A DNA stretch of 64,000 nucleotides from Agaribacillus sp965228415 (lineage in GTDB: Bacteria > Bacteroidota > Bacteroidia > Cytophagales > Cyclobacteriaceae). Below, piece after piece: positions 26,440 through 35,338 of this stretch. The stretch's first letter is position 1; each line of letters starts with the position of its first letter. A program made the translations under genes and the position numbers. Below the pieces are notes generated by a model, which saw only the letters and a list, made by a program, of their open reading frames with translations, was not told the DNA's origin and searched no databases. The stretch is from assembly GCA_965228415.1 (NCBI GenBank), contig OZ245814.1, forward strand, positions 8,928,001-8,992,000. The letters run 5' to 3'.

Positions 26440-27744
26440 CTAATCAACCACCACATACCTGGGTTTGCCTTCCTTATCCTGATACATCACAAATACCTGC
26501 CCGTTGATTAGCTGGGTCATTGCAAAGTTTAAAGTATGGTATTTAAAATCCTCGATATATCGGAAAGGTCCTTTCTTTACAGCACCGGTTTGGTCTACAA
26601 TCCACCCGGTTGCGCTGGTTCCGTTACTGCCACGATCTGCCACTGAAATGAATACCGAACGATCTTTTAGTGAAAGCGTCTTTACGTTGAGCGGGGTTAC
26701 CGGCCTGTCAACAATGATCTTTTTTTCTCCCTGGCTCCCTTCGCCCACTACCTGACAGACAAGTCGATTATTATCCGTTACTGCTTTTCCCTCTACATAA
26801 ATGAGCATGGCGTCCCTAAAGTTCACGGGATGCAGACCTACTGGTGTCAAATCATATATATTATGAGTCGCTTGCACCTTCCATTCAGGTGACTTGTCCG
26901 GGCCAATATGATAATCCACAAAAAGATCCCTTTTTTTATATCCTAAAAACAGGCCTCCGTTTGGAGCTGTGATTGCACTAAGATTTTTTGGTGCAAACCT
27001 GTTGTATCCGTAAAGCACTTTTTTTACCGGATGTAGCAGCGTACCTCTTTCATCCGTGCCAAAATAGTAGGTATCCAAGTTGTCATTGGCGCCGCCGCGA
27101 AAGGACTCCCGGTAGGACTCGGTGAAGTAGACATATGCTCTTCTACCTCCCGGATTCGCGGCAATATTGAGGTATTTTAAACTATTACGACTCTTAGGCG
27201 TAAAATCGACCGGGGTAGGCATTCTAATCAGTTCGCCGTTTTTATTGAAAACTACATACTTGATTCTCAACGCACGCTTATTAGGCGACGGTTCATATCG
27301 CTCTAAATACGCCAGTAAGACATTTCCGTTGTTCAACGTAACCGCTTTCTGCTGCTCAAAAGCCGTACCACCCCTGATATTGTTATCGGTAAAGACCACA
27401 GGTGTGTAAGGTGTAAGCGTAGGTGTTAAGAAGATGGCTTCCCCCTTTGGATAATTGGTGGACCAGGCCACCATTACCTTGCCGTCAGCCAGTGTGGTGG
27501 CTGTGTACGTGTATGCCTTGGCCCCATGACGGACATTTAGCTGACCGGATTTGATGATTTTCATTGAATTTGCGTTCCCTGGCTTAAGTAGGTTCGGATT
27601 GGCTTTAATCTTGGCCGGACGCTGAATACGCTGATCACGCTGAATTTTTTTGACCTGTGCCTGGAGCCCTGAAGAAAAAATAAATGGCGCCAGCAGGAAA
27701 GCGGCTGATTTCATAAATAATGAAAAGAAATGCTGTTTTTTCAT
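26440..27744 (-). CDS. secreted beta-propeller-like protein, unknown function
   Basis: 434 residues from the ATG at 27744, which begins a signal peptide (ending SSGLQAQ); the reading upstream to 27819 is not convincing. A repeated pattern occurs through the chain: a Gly-turn, hydrophobic strand, Tyr/Trp and charged loop, as in TTLADGKVMVAWSTNYPKG, TLNNGNVLLAYLERY and QLINGQVFVMYQDKEGKPRY. This suggests a bladed propeller. The basic stretch IQRDQRIQRPAKIKANP follows the signal. The family is not recognised and no operon partner is seen. Confidence 0.65.
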   Translation of the reverse strand: MKKQHFFSLFMKSAAFLLAPFIFSSGLQAQVKKIQRDQRIQRPAKIKANPNLLKPGNANSMKIIKSGQLNVRHGAKAYTYTATTLADGKVMVAWSTNYPKGEAIFLTPTLTPYTPVVFTDNNIRGGTAFEQQKAVTLNNGNVLLAYLERYEPSPNKRALRIKYVVFNKNGELIRMPTPVDFTPKSRNSLKYLNIAANPGGRRAYVYFTESYRESFRGGANDNLDTYYFGTDERGTLLHPVKKVLYGYNRFAPKNLSAITAPNGGLFLGYKKRDLFVDYHIGPDKSPEWKVQATHNIYDLTPVGLHPVNFRDAMLIYVEGKAVTDNNRLVCQVVGEGSQGEKKIIVDRPVTPLNVKTLSLKDRSVFISVADRGSNGTSATGWIVDQTGAVKKGPFRYIEDFKYHTLNFAMTQLINGQVFVMYQDKEGKPRYVVVD

Positions 27745-28010
27745 AACATAGTGGCTGTTAATTGATAGGTGTCGTTTCGACCACAGTATAATATAATTGT
27801 TTGACCCGACAAAGCGCATCAGGGTGGGGAATACCCATTCAACATACAGATGTAATGTTCTATTTAATTATATAATATCTTGTATTTTGCTGACGTCGTT
27901 TTGGTTCGAGAGATGGGATAATGTATAAGGTTTATCAGCTGAGCCATTGGTGAATGGTTGGCGTTCCACGATCATACGCCTTGTCAATCGCTAAAACCCC
28001 ATAATATAGC

Positions 28011-28862
28011 TCATATCTCCTGATACAGCCGACGATAATTTTTTGGGGATAGCTGCTTGTACCGATTGAACTGCCGGTGAAAGAAAGACAGGTTGTTAAA
28101 ACCAGAACGATAACCAATTTCAGATACCGAAAAGTCGGTTTCGATGAGCATTTTGCTGGCTATGGTGACTTTATATTCATTAACATAGTTCGAAAACGTC
28201 TTATCAAAAGTCTTTTTGAAGAACCGGCAAAATGCTTCTTTGCTCAACGAAAGTTTTTCTGAAATTACCTCCAGCGAGTGGTGATCGTGAATATTGTCCT
28301 TGATGTAATTGTTAATCACATTAACGCGATGGCTTTCTTTGGATGAAAGCGCTCTGCCAAAACCAGGACCAGCCAATAGTTCAAAGGAAGATTTGGTAGC
28401 CAGGGTGTGGAGAATATCCAGGAAGGTCAACAACCGTTCGAACGGTGCCTGGTGAACAATGGAAATAAATTGCTTTTCCAGCGACAGGGAGGTCTCCAGG
28501 TCGAATGAAATACCGTGTGAAGACTTCTGAAGCAGCGTCTTTATGGGCGTTAGTTCCGGCTTGCCGAGCCAATCCTTGAGGAGCGTTTCATCCCACTGTA
28601 TGATGATACATTTCACATGCTCACTTTTGGCATCCATGGTCTTCCATGAATGCGGCACATTTTTTCCCACCAACACCAGATCCCCTTTTTCAAATGGATG
28701 CATGGAGTCCCCGACATAGCGCAGGCCTGAGCTCCGTACCATGTAGGTTAGCTCATATTGCGGATGAAAATGCCATTCCGCCTTGAATTCCTTGTCCTCA
28801 AAGACTTTAACCTTGAAAGAACTATCCGGCGATGTAGTGACCTCCCTGAGATGAGCTTTCAT
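28011..28862 (-). CDS. AraC-family transcriptional regulator
   Basis: 283 residues. An N-terminal cupin-type sensor (EWHFHPQYELTYMV, then FEKGDLVLVGKNVPHSW) is followed by a C-terminal double helix-turn-helix (about 180-283) with LSLSKEAFCRFFKKTF and the conserved ending SEIGYRSGFNNLSFFHRQFNRYKQLSPKNYRR. It is divergent from the deoxysugar operon at 29022, and the 159-base gap holds a perfect 9-base inverted repeat. It is the likely regulator of that operon, with the sugar or an intermediate as effector (inference). Confidence 0.93.
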   Translation of the reverse strand: MKAHLREVTTSPDSSFKVKVFEDKEFKAEWHFHPQYELTYMVRSSGLRYVGDSMHPFEKGDLVLVGKNVPHSWKTMDAKSEHVKCIIIQWDETLLKDWLGKPELTPIKTLLQKSSHGISFDLETSLSLEKQFISIVHQAPFERLLTFLDILHTLATKSSFELLAGPGFGRALSSKESHRVNVINNYIKDNIHDHHSLEVISEKLSLSKEAFCRFFKKTFDKTFSNYVNEYKVTIASKMLIETDFSVSEIGYRSGFNNLSFFHRQFNRYKQLSPKNYRRLYQEI

Positions 28863-28937
28863 GTGTGTTGCCTCCTTAAAAGAATCAAATATGACAATTA
28901 TTAACTTTATTCGGATAAATTATTTTTAAAAAAATCA

Positions 28938-28962
28938 ATATTGTACATAAAAAGTACAATAT
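28938..28962. promoter_or_regulatory. perfect inverted repeat in divergent promoter region
   Basis: ATATTGTAC (28938-28946) and GTACAATAT (28954-28962) are perfect reverse complements with a 7-base A-rich spacer, between the AraC regulator gene and the catabolic operon. AraC proteins usually bind direct repeats, so this may serve another regulator or be an RNA hairpin. Confidence 0.5.
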
Positions 28963-29021
28963 GCTGTATCATTCTGCTTAGAGATTAAATGATCTTTGTA
29001 TAAAATAATACGGACGATTCT

Positions 29022-30104
29022 ATGAATGATTTGGCCATAAGAGATGTAAGCATTTACAGAGCTTCTTCGGAGCTCAGGAAACCAATCTCCGATGCTACCC
29101 ATACGTTGACGGAAATCTCTTTTATGGTCATGAGGATCCGTTTGGAAAATGGGCTGTTGGGAGAATCATATCTTTTATCATTCCAGTATTCACCGCATGC
29201 CATAACAGGTGCATTAAAAGATGTCATTCCTGTGATTAAAGGTTACAAGGCCTACGAGACAGGTCTGGTCTATCAAAAGCTGGAAGATCTGTCAGAGTAC
29301 TTTGGAAATCAAGGATTGCTGCGGTGGTCGCAAGCTGCTGTGAATATCGCTATGTGGGATGCCTGGGGAAAATCACAAAATCAGCCGATCCATAAACTAT
29401 TGGGTGTGACAAAGGAGAAAGTCAATTTGTACGGCAGCGGCGGTTGGATTTCTTATACAATCGATGAATTGATTGAGGAAGTTACCGATTACGCGAAACG
29501 CGGCTTTAAAGCTGTCAAGATCAAAGTGGGTTCCCCAAAGGTGAGTACGGATTTGGAACGGCTTCGAAAAGTCCGTGAAGCAGTAGGTGATCAGGTAGAT
29601 ATTATGATGGATGCCAACCAGGGTATGGATTTGCCATCGGCGATCAAGTTATCCAATGGTGTCAAAGACCTGAATATACACTGGTTTGAAGAACCGGTGA
29701 ATCATCAGGATTTTCAGGCATATCAGGTATTAAAAAATCAGACGGGAATCTCCCTGGCTATGGGAGAACGGGAGTTTGACACTTTACCCCTGAGGGAATT
29801 AGCCACGAGAAACGCGATCGATATCTGGCAGCCGGATGTTTTGAGAATTGGTGGTGTAGAGGCCTGGCGGGATAGCGCTGCCCTGGCCGATAGTTTTCAT
29901 TTGCCGGTATTGCCTCATTATTATAAGGATTATGATGTGCCGCTATTGTGTACCATACCTAATGGCGTAGGAGCGGAATCATTTGACTGGGTGGATCCCC
30001 TGATCGATAATCCGATGGTCATAAAGGATGGATATGCCGAGCCGCATGATTTACCTGGCTGGGGATTTAATTTTATAGATGACAGGCTTACGGAAATCAA
30101 ATAA
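29022..30104 (+). CDS. enolase-superfamily (mandelate racemase type) sugar-acid dehydratase
   Basis: 360 residues. The catalytic set of the mandelate racemase subgroup is present: KIK (K166, K168), metal ligands D197 (MMDANQG), E223/E224 (WFEEP) and E249 (MGERE), plus the Asp/His dyad D272 (WQPDVLRIGG) and H299 (PHYYKD). This fits an acid-sugar dehydratase. Its neighbours (SDR, aldo/keto reductase, Zn-dehydrogenase, symporter, mutarotase-like lipoprotein, GH29 fucosidase) suggest L-fuconate or a related 6-deoxy acid as substrate. Known L-fuconate dehydratases are longer (about 440 residues), so the exact acid is unsure. First gene of the operon. Confidence 0.85.
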   Translation: MNDLAIRDVSIYRASSELRKPISDATHTLTEISFMVMRIRLENGLLGESYLLSFQYSPHAITGALKDVIPVIKGYKAYETGLVYQKLEDLSEYFGNQGLLRWSQAAVNIAMWDAWGKSQNQPIHKLLGVTKEKVNLYGSGGWISYTIDELIEEVTDYAKRGFKAVKIKVGSPKVSTDLERLRKVREAVGDQVDIMMDANQGMDLPSAIKLSNGVKDLNIHWFEEPVNHQDFQAYQVLKNQTGISLAMGEREFDTLPLRELATRNAIDIWQPDVLRIGGVEAWRDSAALADSFHLPVLPHYYKDYDVPLLCTIPNGVGAESFDWVDPLIDNPMVIKDGYAEPHDLPGWGFNFIDDRLTEIK

Positions 30105-30105
30105 A

Positions 30106-30867
30106 ATGGCATTATCGGTTTTTTCATTAGAAGGAAAGTTAGCCCTGATTACGGGTGGTGGAACGGGTATTGGATTAGGCATCGCAAAAGCCATGATCGA
30201 ATCCGGCGCAAAAGTGGTGATAACGGGCCGAAGAGAAACGGTGCTCCGGGAGGCAGTCGTAGCGTTGGGAGATAAGTCTTTTTTCCGGGTGAATGATATA
30301 AATGATAAAAGCGGCATCCCCGCATTGGTGGAAAATATTGAAGAGAGCCTTGGACCGATCGATATATTGGTCAATAACGCAGGTATCCATCACAAGGCCC
30401 CGGCGCAAGACACCTCGGACGAGGACTTCGAACGCATTCTCCAAACCAATGTGATGAGTGTATTTGCGCTCACACGCGAATGTGCCAAATATATGTTGCA
30501 ACGAAATAGTGGTTCAATTCTGATGATCGGTTCTATGGCAGGACTTTTCGGGATTGACAAGGTAGTGGCCTATGGAACTTCCAAAACAGCTTTGACCGGA
30601 TTAGTTAATACCCTGGTGACCGAATATTCTTCAAGTAATGTCAGGATCAACGCCATTGCTCCCGGCTGGATTGAATCCAATATGTTCCTGAATGCCATTG
30701 ACAATGACCCTGCGCGTAAGCAGCAGATAGTCAACAGGATCGCTATGGATCATTTTGGACAGCCTGAGGATATCGGGCGCGCTGCGGTGTTTCTGAGTTC
30801 GGAAGCAGCAAAATATATCACCGGGGTAGTACTTCCTGTTGACGGAGGAGCCACTGTAAATTTTTAA
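30106..30867 (+). CDS. SDR-family oxidoreductase (probable keto-deoxy sugar-acid dehydrogenase)
   Basis: 253 residues from the ATG at 30106, one base after the dehydratase stop; a start inside the dehydratase gene is less likely. It has the NAD(P)-binding loop TGGGTGIG, NNAG, the catalytic YGTSK, a PGWIESNM substrate loop and the usual GVVLPVDGGATVNF ending. In the oxidative fucose pathway an SDR oxidises 2-keto-3-deoxy-L-fuconate at C4, and this gene's place after the dehydratase fits that step (inference). Confidence 0.88.
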   Translation: MALSVFSLEGKLALITGGGTGIGLGIAKAMIESGAKVVITGRRETVLREAVVALGDKSFFRVNDINDKSGIPALVENIEESLGPIDILVNNAGIHHKAPAQDTSDEDFERILQTNVMSVFALTRECAKYMLQRNSGSILMIGSMAGLFGIDKVVAYGTSKTALTGLVNTLVTEYSSSNVRINAIAPGWIESNMFLNAIDNDPARKQQIVNRIAMDHFGQPEDIGRAAVFLSSEAAKYITGVVLPVDGGATVNF

Positions 30868-30868
30868 T

Positions 30869-31807
30869 ATGACCGACGAACCAACATACATACACGATCA
30901 TTTGAAAAGTGCCGCTTTCAATGGCCAGGACCGCCTGGTTTATGGTACCTCCGGCCTGGGAGGGGTATGGGGCGCTGTTGAGGAGTCGGAATCTGTGAAT
31001 GCCATACTTTATGCCCTCGAAAATGGGATCTCTGTGTTTGATACGGCGCCATCTTATGCTAATGCTGAACTTTATTTGGGCAAGGCCCTAAGGCAATGGA
31101 AAGGCGTGAAACCTTTCATTAGTACCAAAGTTGGCCGGCTTGGAAGCGAGGATGCTTTTGACATAAAACTGGATTATACCAAAGAGGCCATGACCAGAAG
31201 CCTGGAGGTCAGCCTGGAAACCCTTGGGCTTGATCATATTGATCTATTGTTCCTGCATGAACCGCAACTGGTACCCCTGGAAAAGATTGATTCCATCCTG
31301 CGCACTTTGAAGCATTTCAAGGAGCAAGGTTTGGTAAAAAAACTTGGGGTGGGAGGAAATCCGAATGAGACCTTTTTCCCATTTGTCACAAAGGAAAACT
31401 TTGACGTGGTCTCAGGTTTTCTTAGAATGGACGCCTGCAACCTTTCTGTTTTTCAGGGAGAAATTCAACGTTATAAGCGTGAAGGCATTGCCTATTATGC
31501 CGCTTCTGCGCTTCACTTTTCTTTGCTTGGGAATCGGTATGAACAATACCAAAAGAATGGTGTCGATGGAGAATGGCTAACGCCGACAGATTTGGTTAAT
31601 GCCAAAAAAGTAAAAGCCATTGCCGATAGATATGATATGTCGTTGGCTACCCTGGCCCAGCGCTTTTTATTTTCAATTGCAGAAGCCGACAGAGTGGTGA
31701 TGGGTGCCCGGAATATGGATCAGATCAAAGCAACATTGTCCGATTGGAAGCAGGGCAAGTTGACAAAGGAATTATTTGATGAGGTTTTAAATACCATAAA
31801 GAGATGA
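30869..31807 (+). CDS. aldo/keto reductase (aldose dehydrogenase-like)
   Basis: 312 residues. The barrel has the family markers GLGGVWG, FDTAPSYANAELYLGKAL (Asp and Tyr), STKVGR (Lys) and LFLHEP (His), and the NADP-binding VVMGARNMDQIKA end. It resembles the D-threo-aldose/L-fucose 1-dehydrogenase branch, which would oxidise fucose to its lactone as the first step. Its stop overlaps the next ATG by 4 bases (ATGA). No lactonase gene is seen in the window. Confidence 0.85.
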   Translation: MTDEPTYIHDHLKSAAFNGQDRLVYGTSGLGGVWGAVEESESVNAILYALENGISVFDTAPSYANAELYLGKALRQWKGVKPFISTKVGRLGSEDAFDIKLDYTKEAMTRSLEVSLETLGLDHIDLLFLHEPQLVPLEKIDSILRTLKHFKEQGLVKKLGVGGNPNETFFPFVTKENFDVVSGFLRMDACNLSVFQGEIQRYKREGIAYYAASALHFSLLGNRYEQYQKNGVDGEWLTPTDLVNAKKVKAIADRYDMSLATLAQRFLFSIAEADRVVMGARNMDQIKATLSDWKQGKLTKELFDEVLNTIKR

Positions 31808-32823
31808 AAGCCATCCGACTAAGCAATCCCGGCAATTGGGAGGCCATTGAACTACCTGCTCCCCCGGCTGAACTACCGGCGGATCATGCCTTATTGAAGG
31901 TGAACAAGATCGGCATTTGCGGTACGGATCTACACGCCTTTAAAGGCACGCAACCCTTTTTCAACTATCCCAGGATTCTAGGTCATGAACTGGCAGTTGA
32001 GGTAGTGACCGTTGGCCGGGACGTAACAGATGTTACACCGGGTGATCGCTGTTCCGTGGAGCCTTATTTCAATGACATGATCGGACAGGCGGTCCGGAGA
32101 GGCAAGACCAACTGCGGCGAACACCTGCAAGTGTTGGGTGTACATGTAGACGGCGGCATGCGCGAGTACTTTAGTTACCCGGCTGAATTTCTGCACCCTT
32201 CATCCAAGCTATCCGAGGATCAATTGGCTTTGATCGAGCCGCTGGCCATTGGCAGCCACGCGGTGGATCGGGCGAGGATTAACACAAAGGATATTGTGTT
32301 GGTTATTGGGGCTGGCCCTATCGGGTTGGGCGCTGTCCAATTTGCCATGCTTACAGGTGCCAGGGTCATGGCCATGGACATTGATGAAAATAAGCTTAAA
32401 AAATGCAAGCAGATCACCGGCGTCAGGGATACGTTGCTTGCAGATGGTACTGTGGAAAAAAAATTGAAAGAAATGCTCGATGGGGATCTTCCCACGGTCA
32501 TTCTGGATGCCACGGGAAACCCAAAATCCATGATGAGCACTTTCAATTATACAGCGGCCGGAGGCGCCATTGTATTTATTGGGTTGTTTAAGGGAGACGT
32601 TGTGTTTCACGATCCCTTATTTCATAAAAAAGAATTGACATTGATGGCAAGCAGGGCCGCACTGAGTGCCGATTTTTCCAAAATCATACAATTAGTAGAG
32701 CAAGGAAAAATTGATCCCGCAGCCTACATCACTCATCGCTTGAACTTTGATGAAGTCCCCAATAAATTCGAAACACTTTACGATCAGGGCCCTAACCTCA
32801 TAAAAGCAATTATCGACCTGTAA
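31804..32823 (+). CDS. zinc-dependent alcohol dehydrogenase (MDR family)
   Basis: 339 residues. Catalytic zinc ligands are in GICGTDLHAF (C39) and ILGHE (H61, E62), and the NAD-binding loop is GAGPIGLGAVQ. The usual four-cysteine structural zinc lobe is missing: the matching region (FNDMIGQAVRRGKTNCGEHL) has a single Cys. This is seen in some subfamilies acting on sugar acids. It is coupled to the aldo/keto reductase by an ATGA overlap. It probably oxidises a sugar, sugar acid or lactaldehyde-like product of the same pathway. Confidence 0.87.
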   Translation: MKAIRLSNPGNWEAIELPAPPAELPADHALLKVNKIGICGTDLHAFKGTQPFFNYPRILGHELAVEVVTVGRDVTDVTPGDRCSVEPYFNDMIGQAVRRGKTNCGEHLQVLGVHVDGGMREYFSYPAEFLHPSSKLSEDQLALIEPLAIGSHAVDRARINTKDIVLVIGAGPIGLGAVQFAMLTGARVMAMDIDENKLKKCKQITGVRDTLLADGTVEKKLKEMLDGDLPTVILDATGNPKSMMSTFNYTAAGGAIVFIGLFKGDVVFHDPLFHKKELTLMASRAALSADFSKIIQLVEQGKIDPAAYITHRLNFDEVPNKFETLYDQGPNLIKAIIDL

Positions 32824-32834
32824 CAAACTACAGC

Positions 32835-34463
32835 ATGAATATTTCAGCTATCGATATCATCATCATCATTCTTTACCTCATTGGCATTGTGGTAATTGGT
32901 ATTTGGGCTGGTGGTGGCTTCAAAAAACAAACCTCTGAAAAGTACTTTCTGGCCGGTCATTCCCTGGGATGGGGTGTTGTGGGGGCGTCGTTGTTTGCCT
33001 CCAACATTTCTACGATTCATATTGTAGGTTTTGCCGAATCAGGGTTCATCTCAGGTCTTTCAGATGGCATTTTTGAATGGATGGCCATCCCTTGCCTGGT
33101 ATTCCTTGGGATTTTCATCGCGCCATTTTACTTCCGAAAAAAAGTATCCACTATTCCCGAATACTTTGAAAACAGGTTTGATGGTGCCTCCCGGACATTT
33201 ATGGTCATTTTTGCCATTATTACAGCGCTACTGATGCACATCGGTATCAGCCTATATGCCGGCGCCACTATCATGAAAGAGTTTTTCGGACTGGATCAGG
33301 TATGGGGTGTTTTAATTATATCGATTCTGACAGCCATTTATACCATCCAGGGAGGGTTGCGGGCTGTGGCGGTTACCGAAACTATTCAGTCCGTTATGTT
33401 GCTGGGTGGCTGTATGCTCATTACAATTTTTGGACTGCAAATGCTGCCGGAGGCGGGTGTAACTGATTTGAGCTCCTTTAAATCACAGATCAAAGACGGA
33501 AGCCTTTCCATGTTTCGAACGGATGCTGAAGTAGAAAGAATAGGGGGGATCCCCTGGTATGCGGTGCTGTTGGGCTATCCGGTTTTAGGGATCTGGTATT
33601 GGTTTACTGACCAAACGATCGTACAGCGTACTCTTGGCTCCAGATCTGAAGATGATGCGCGAATCGGGCCTATGTTTACCAGTGTTCTCAAACTCGCGCC
33701 GGTGTTTTTTATGTTACTGCCAGGATTGCTGGGATACATTTTGTTTAAAGAACAAATTGAGGCGGCCGGAACCAGTCAAACCTATTCGATCCTGGTGGAT
33801 GAATTGCTACCGGTGGGATTGATAGGATTGGTTATAGCCTCGCTTTTAGCGGCCTTGATGAGTTCTGTGGCCGCAGCATTAAATAGTTCGTCTACGCTTG
33901 TATCAATCGACATCGTGCAGAGGCTCAGGCCCGATACCAAAGACGAAAAACTGGTCTGGATAGGAAGGGTGACTGTCTTTGTTGTGATGGTTATTGCCAT
34001 TATGTTTTCGTTGGTAGCCGGCGCAAAAGGAGGATCTATTATTACGATTGTCAATTCCATCGGCTCCAGCATCGCGCCATCCATTTCAGCGGTATTTATA
34101 CTCGGGTATTTCTGGAAGCGAGGAACCATGGAAGCAGCCAAATGGACATTTTTGATAGGCCTGATCCTGGGAGTGTTGATGTTCTGGCTGGATTTTGCAG
34201 ATGAAAATGGCACAAAGATGATCACTGACGAATGGGGCATCATTTTCATGATGCAGGCCTGGTGGGCCTTTGTGATCTGCTGCGTGGTTTTCGTTGTGAT
34301 CAGTCTTGTTACGCCCGAACCGACTGAGCGGCAAAGGAGTTTCACTTTCACCTCGTCAGCGTATTTTACTAAAATTCAGCAGGTGCTTGACTATCGAATC
34401 ATAGGCGCAGCAATGATGGCACTGCTTATTGTTTTATGGACGATCATTGAAATTATTGGATAA
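32835..34463 (+). CDS. sodium:solute symporter (SSS/SGLT family)
   Basis: 542 residues with about 13-14 membrane helices and the SSS markers FLAGHSLGWGVVGASLFASN near the N-terminus and the WYWFTDQTIVQRTLGSRSEDDAR segment in the middle. It lies 11 bases after the dehydrogenase, inside the operon. It should import the deoxysugar released by the fucosidase, driven by Na+. The substrate is inferred from neighbours only. Confidence 0.93.
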   Translation: MNISAIDIIIIILYLIGIVVIGIWAGGGFKKQTSEKYFLAGHSLGWGVVGASLFASNISTIHIVGFAESGFISGLSDGIFEWMAIPCLVFLGIFIAPFYFRKKVSTIPEYFENRFDGASRTFMVIFAIITALLMHIGISLYAGATIMKEFFGLDQVWGVLIISILTAIYTIQGGLRAVAVTETIQSVMLLGGCMLITIFGLQMLPEAGVTDLSSFKSQIKDGSLSMFRTDAEVERIGGIPWYAVLLGYPVLGIWYWFTDQTIVQRTLGSRSEDDARIGPMFTSVLKLAPVFFMLLPGLLGYILFKEQIEAAGTSQTYSILVDELLPVGLIGLVIASLLAALMSSVAAALNSSSTLVSIDIVQRLRPDTKDEKLVWIGRVTVFVVMVIAIMFSLVAGAKGGSIITIVNSIGSSIAPSISAVFILGYFWKRGTMEAAKWTFLIGLILGVLMFWLDFADENGTKMITDEWGIIFMMQAWWAFVICCVVFVVISLVTPEPTERQRSFTFTSSAYFTKIQQVLDYRIIGAAMMALLIVLWTIIEIIG

Positions 34464-34468
34464 TCAAA

Positions 34469-35275
34469 ATGAAAAATTTATCATATCTCCTCGTGGCACT
34501 GTCCGTGATTACGGCTTGCAAGCAACAGCAAAAAGGTGAACAAAAATCAGCTGCGCCGACTGAAAAGGAGACAACCTACAACGACGACCAATACCGTCGG
34601 TTTACCTATTTTTTTCAAAGAGAGGACAAGCGCATCAAAGATTTTTTCCAATCAGGGCGATGGCAGCAGGTCCGGGAGAAAATCAATTCCAAAGAAATCT
34701 TTGATTTGAAAGTTTACAACATGGATAGTGACTATTTTCTTGTCATTGATGCTGATCCTATACTGAATAGCCATTCACTTTTTAATGTGTTATCAGAAGA
34801 GCCTGTATTTATTGCCCTGGTTGAGGTGCTGGAGTCAAAGGGACATGAATTCCTGGCTCATGACAAGGCGCTTGAGCGCATTTATAAACTGGAACAGAAG
34901 GTGGCTTACAGTCCACCCGAAGGACAATTAAAAACTAAAATTGGCACTTATAAGCGGTTTGTCTGGACACTGCTTCTTGAAGAAGATCCGGCATTGATGG
35001 CAGAGTACCGAAAAGTCCACGGCATCGGGATGGCCTGGCCTGAGATCACCGACAATATGAAAACAATCGGCGTGAAGGATATGGAGATTTATCTTTATGG
35101 AAGCCAGGCAATTCTGATTATGGACACCAAACCCGGTTTTGATTTGGATGAAGTAGGGCCGAAATGGCAGCAACTTCCCAGGGAGCAGGAGTGGCAGGAG
35201 TTTGTTGGGAAATTCCAGCGAACAGATCCGGAAAGTTCCATCCAGGAAAAATGGAAAACCATGAATCTGTACTGA
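34469..35275 (+). CDS. lipoprotein with tandem L-rhamnose/fucose mutarotase-type domains
   Basis: 268 residues with a lipobox (VITAC, C17). Residues 163-250 are a full RhaM-type mutarotase domain: KRFVWTLLLEEDPALMAEY, then KVHGIGMAWPEI with the candidate catalytic Tyr180/His184, and DMEIYLYGSQAILIMDTKPG. Residues 44-122 look like a diverged second copy (RRFTYFFQREDKRIKDFF, then FDLKVYNMDSDYFLVIDADP) that lacks the catalytic His. RhaM enzymes interconvert sugar anomers and are normally single-domain cytoplasmic proteins. A membrane-anchored double copy is unusual. It may feed the symporter 5 bases upstream. Confidence 0.82.
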   Translation: MKNLSYLLVALSVITACKQQQKGEQKSAAPTEKETTYNDDQYRRFTYFFQREDKRIKDFFQSGRWQQVREKINSKEIFDLKVYNMDSDYFLVIDADPILNSHSLFNVLSEEPVFIALVEVLESKGHEFLAHDKALERIYKLEQKVAYSPPEGQLKTKIGTYKRFVWTLLLEEDPALMAEYRKVHGIGMAWPEITDNMKTIGVKDMEIYLYGSQAILIMDTKPGFDLDEVGPKWQQLPREQEWQEFVGKFQRTDPESSIQEKWKTMNLY

Positions 35276-35338
35276 GCGTTCAGTGAAATCTGGTAATGTA
35301 AAGTAATGATTGATAGCCTTAGCCTATAGCTTAAAGAA

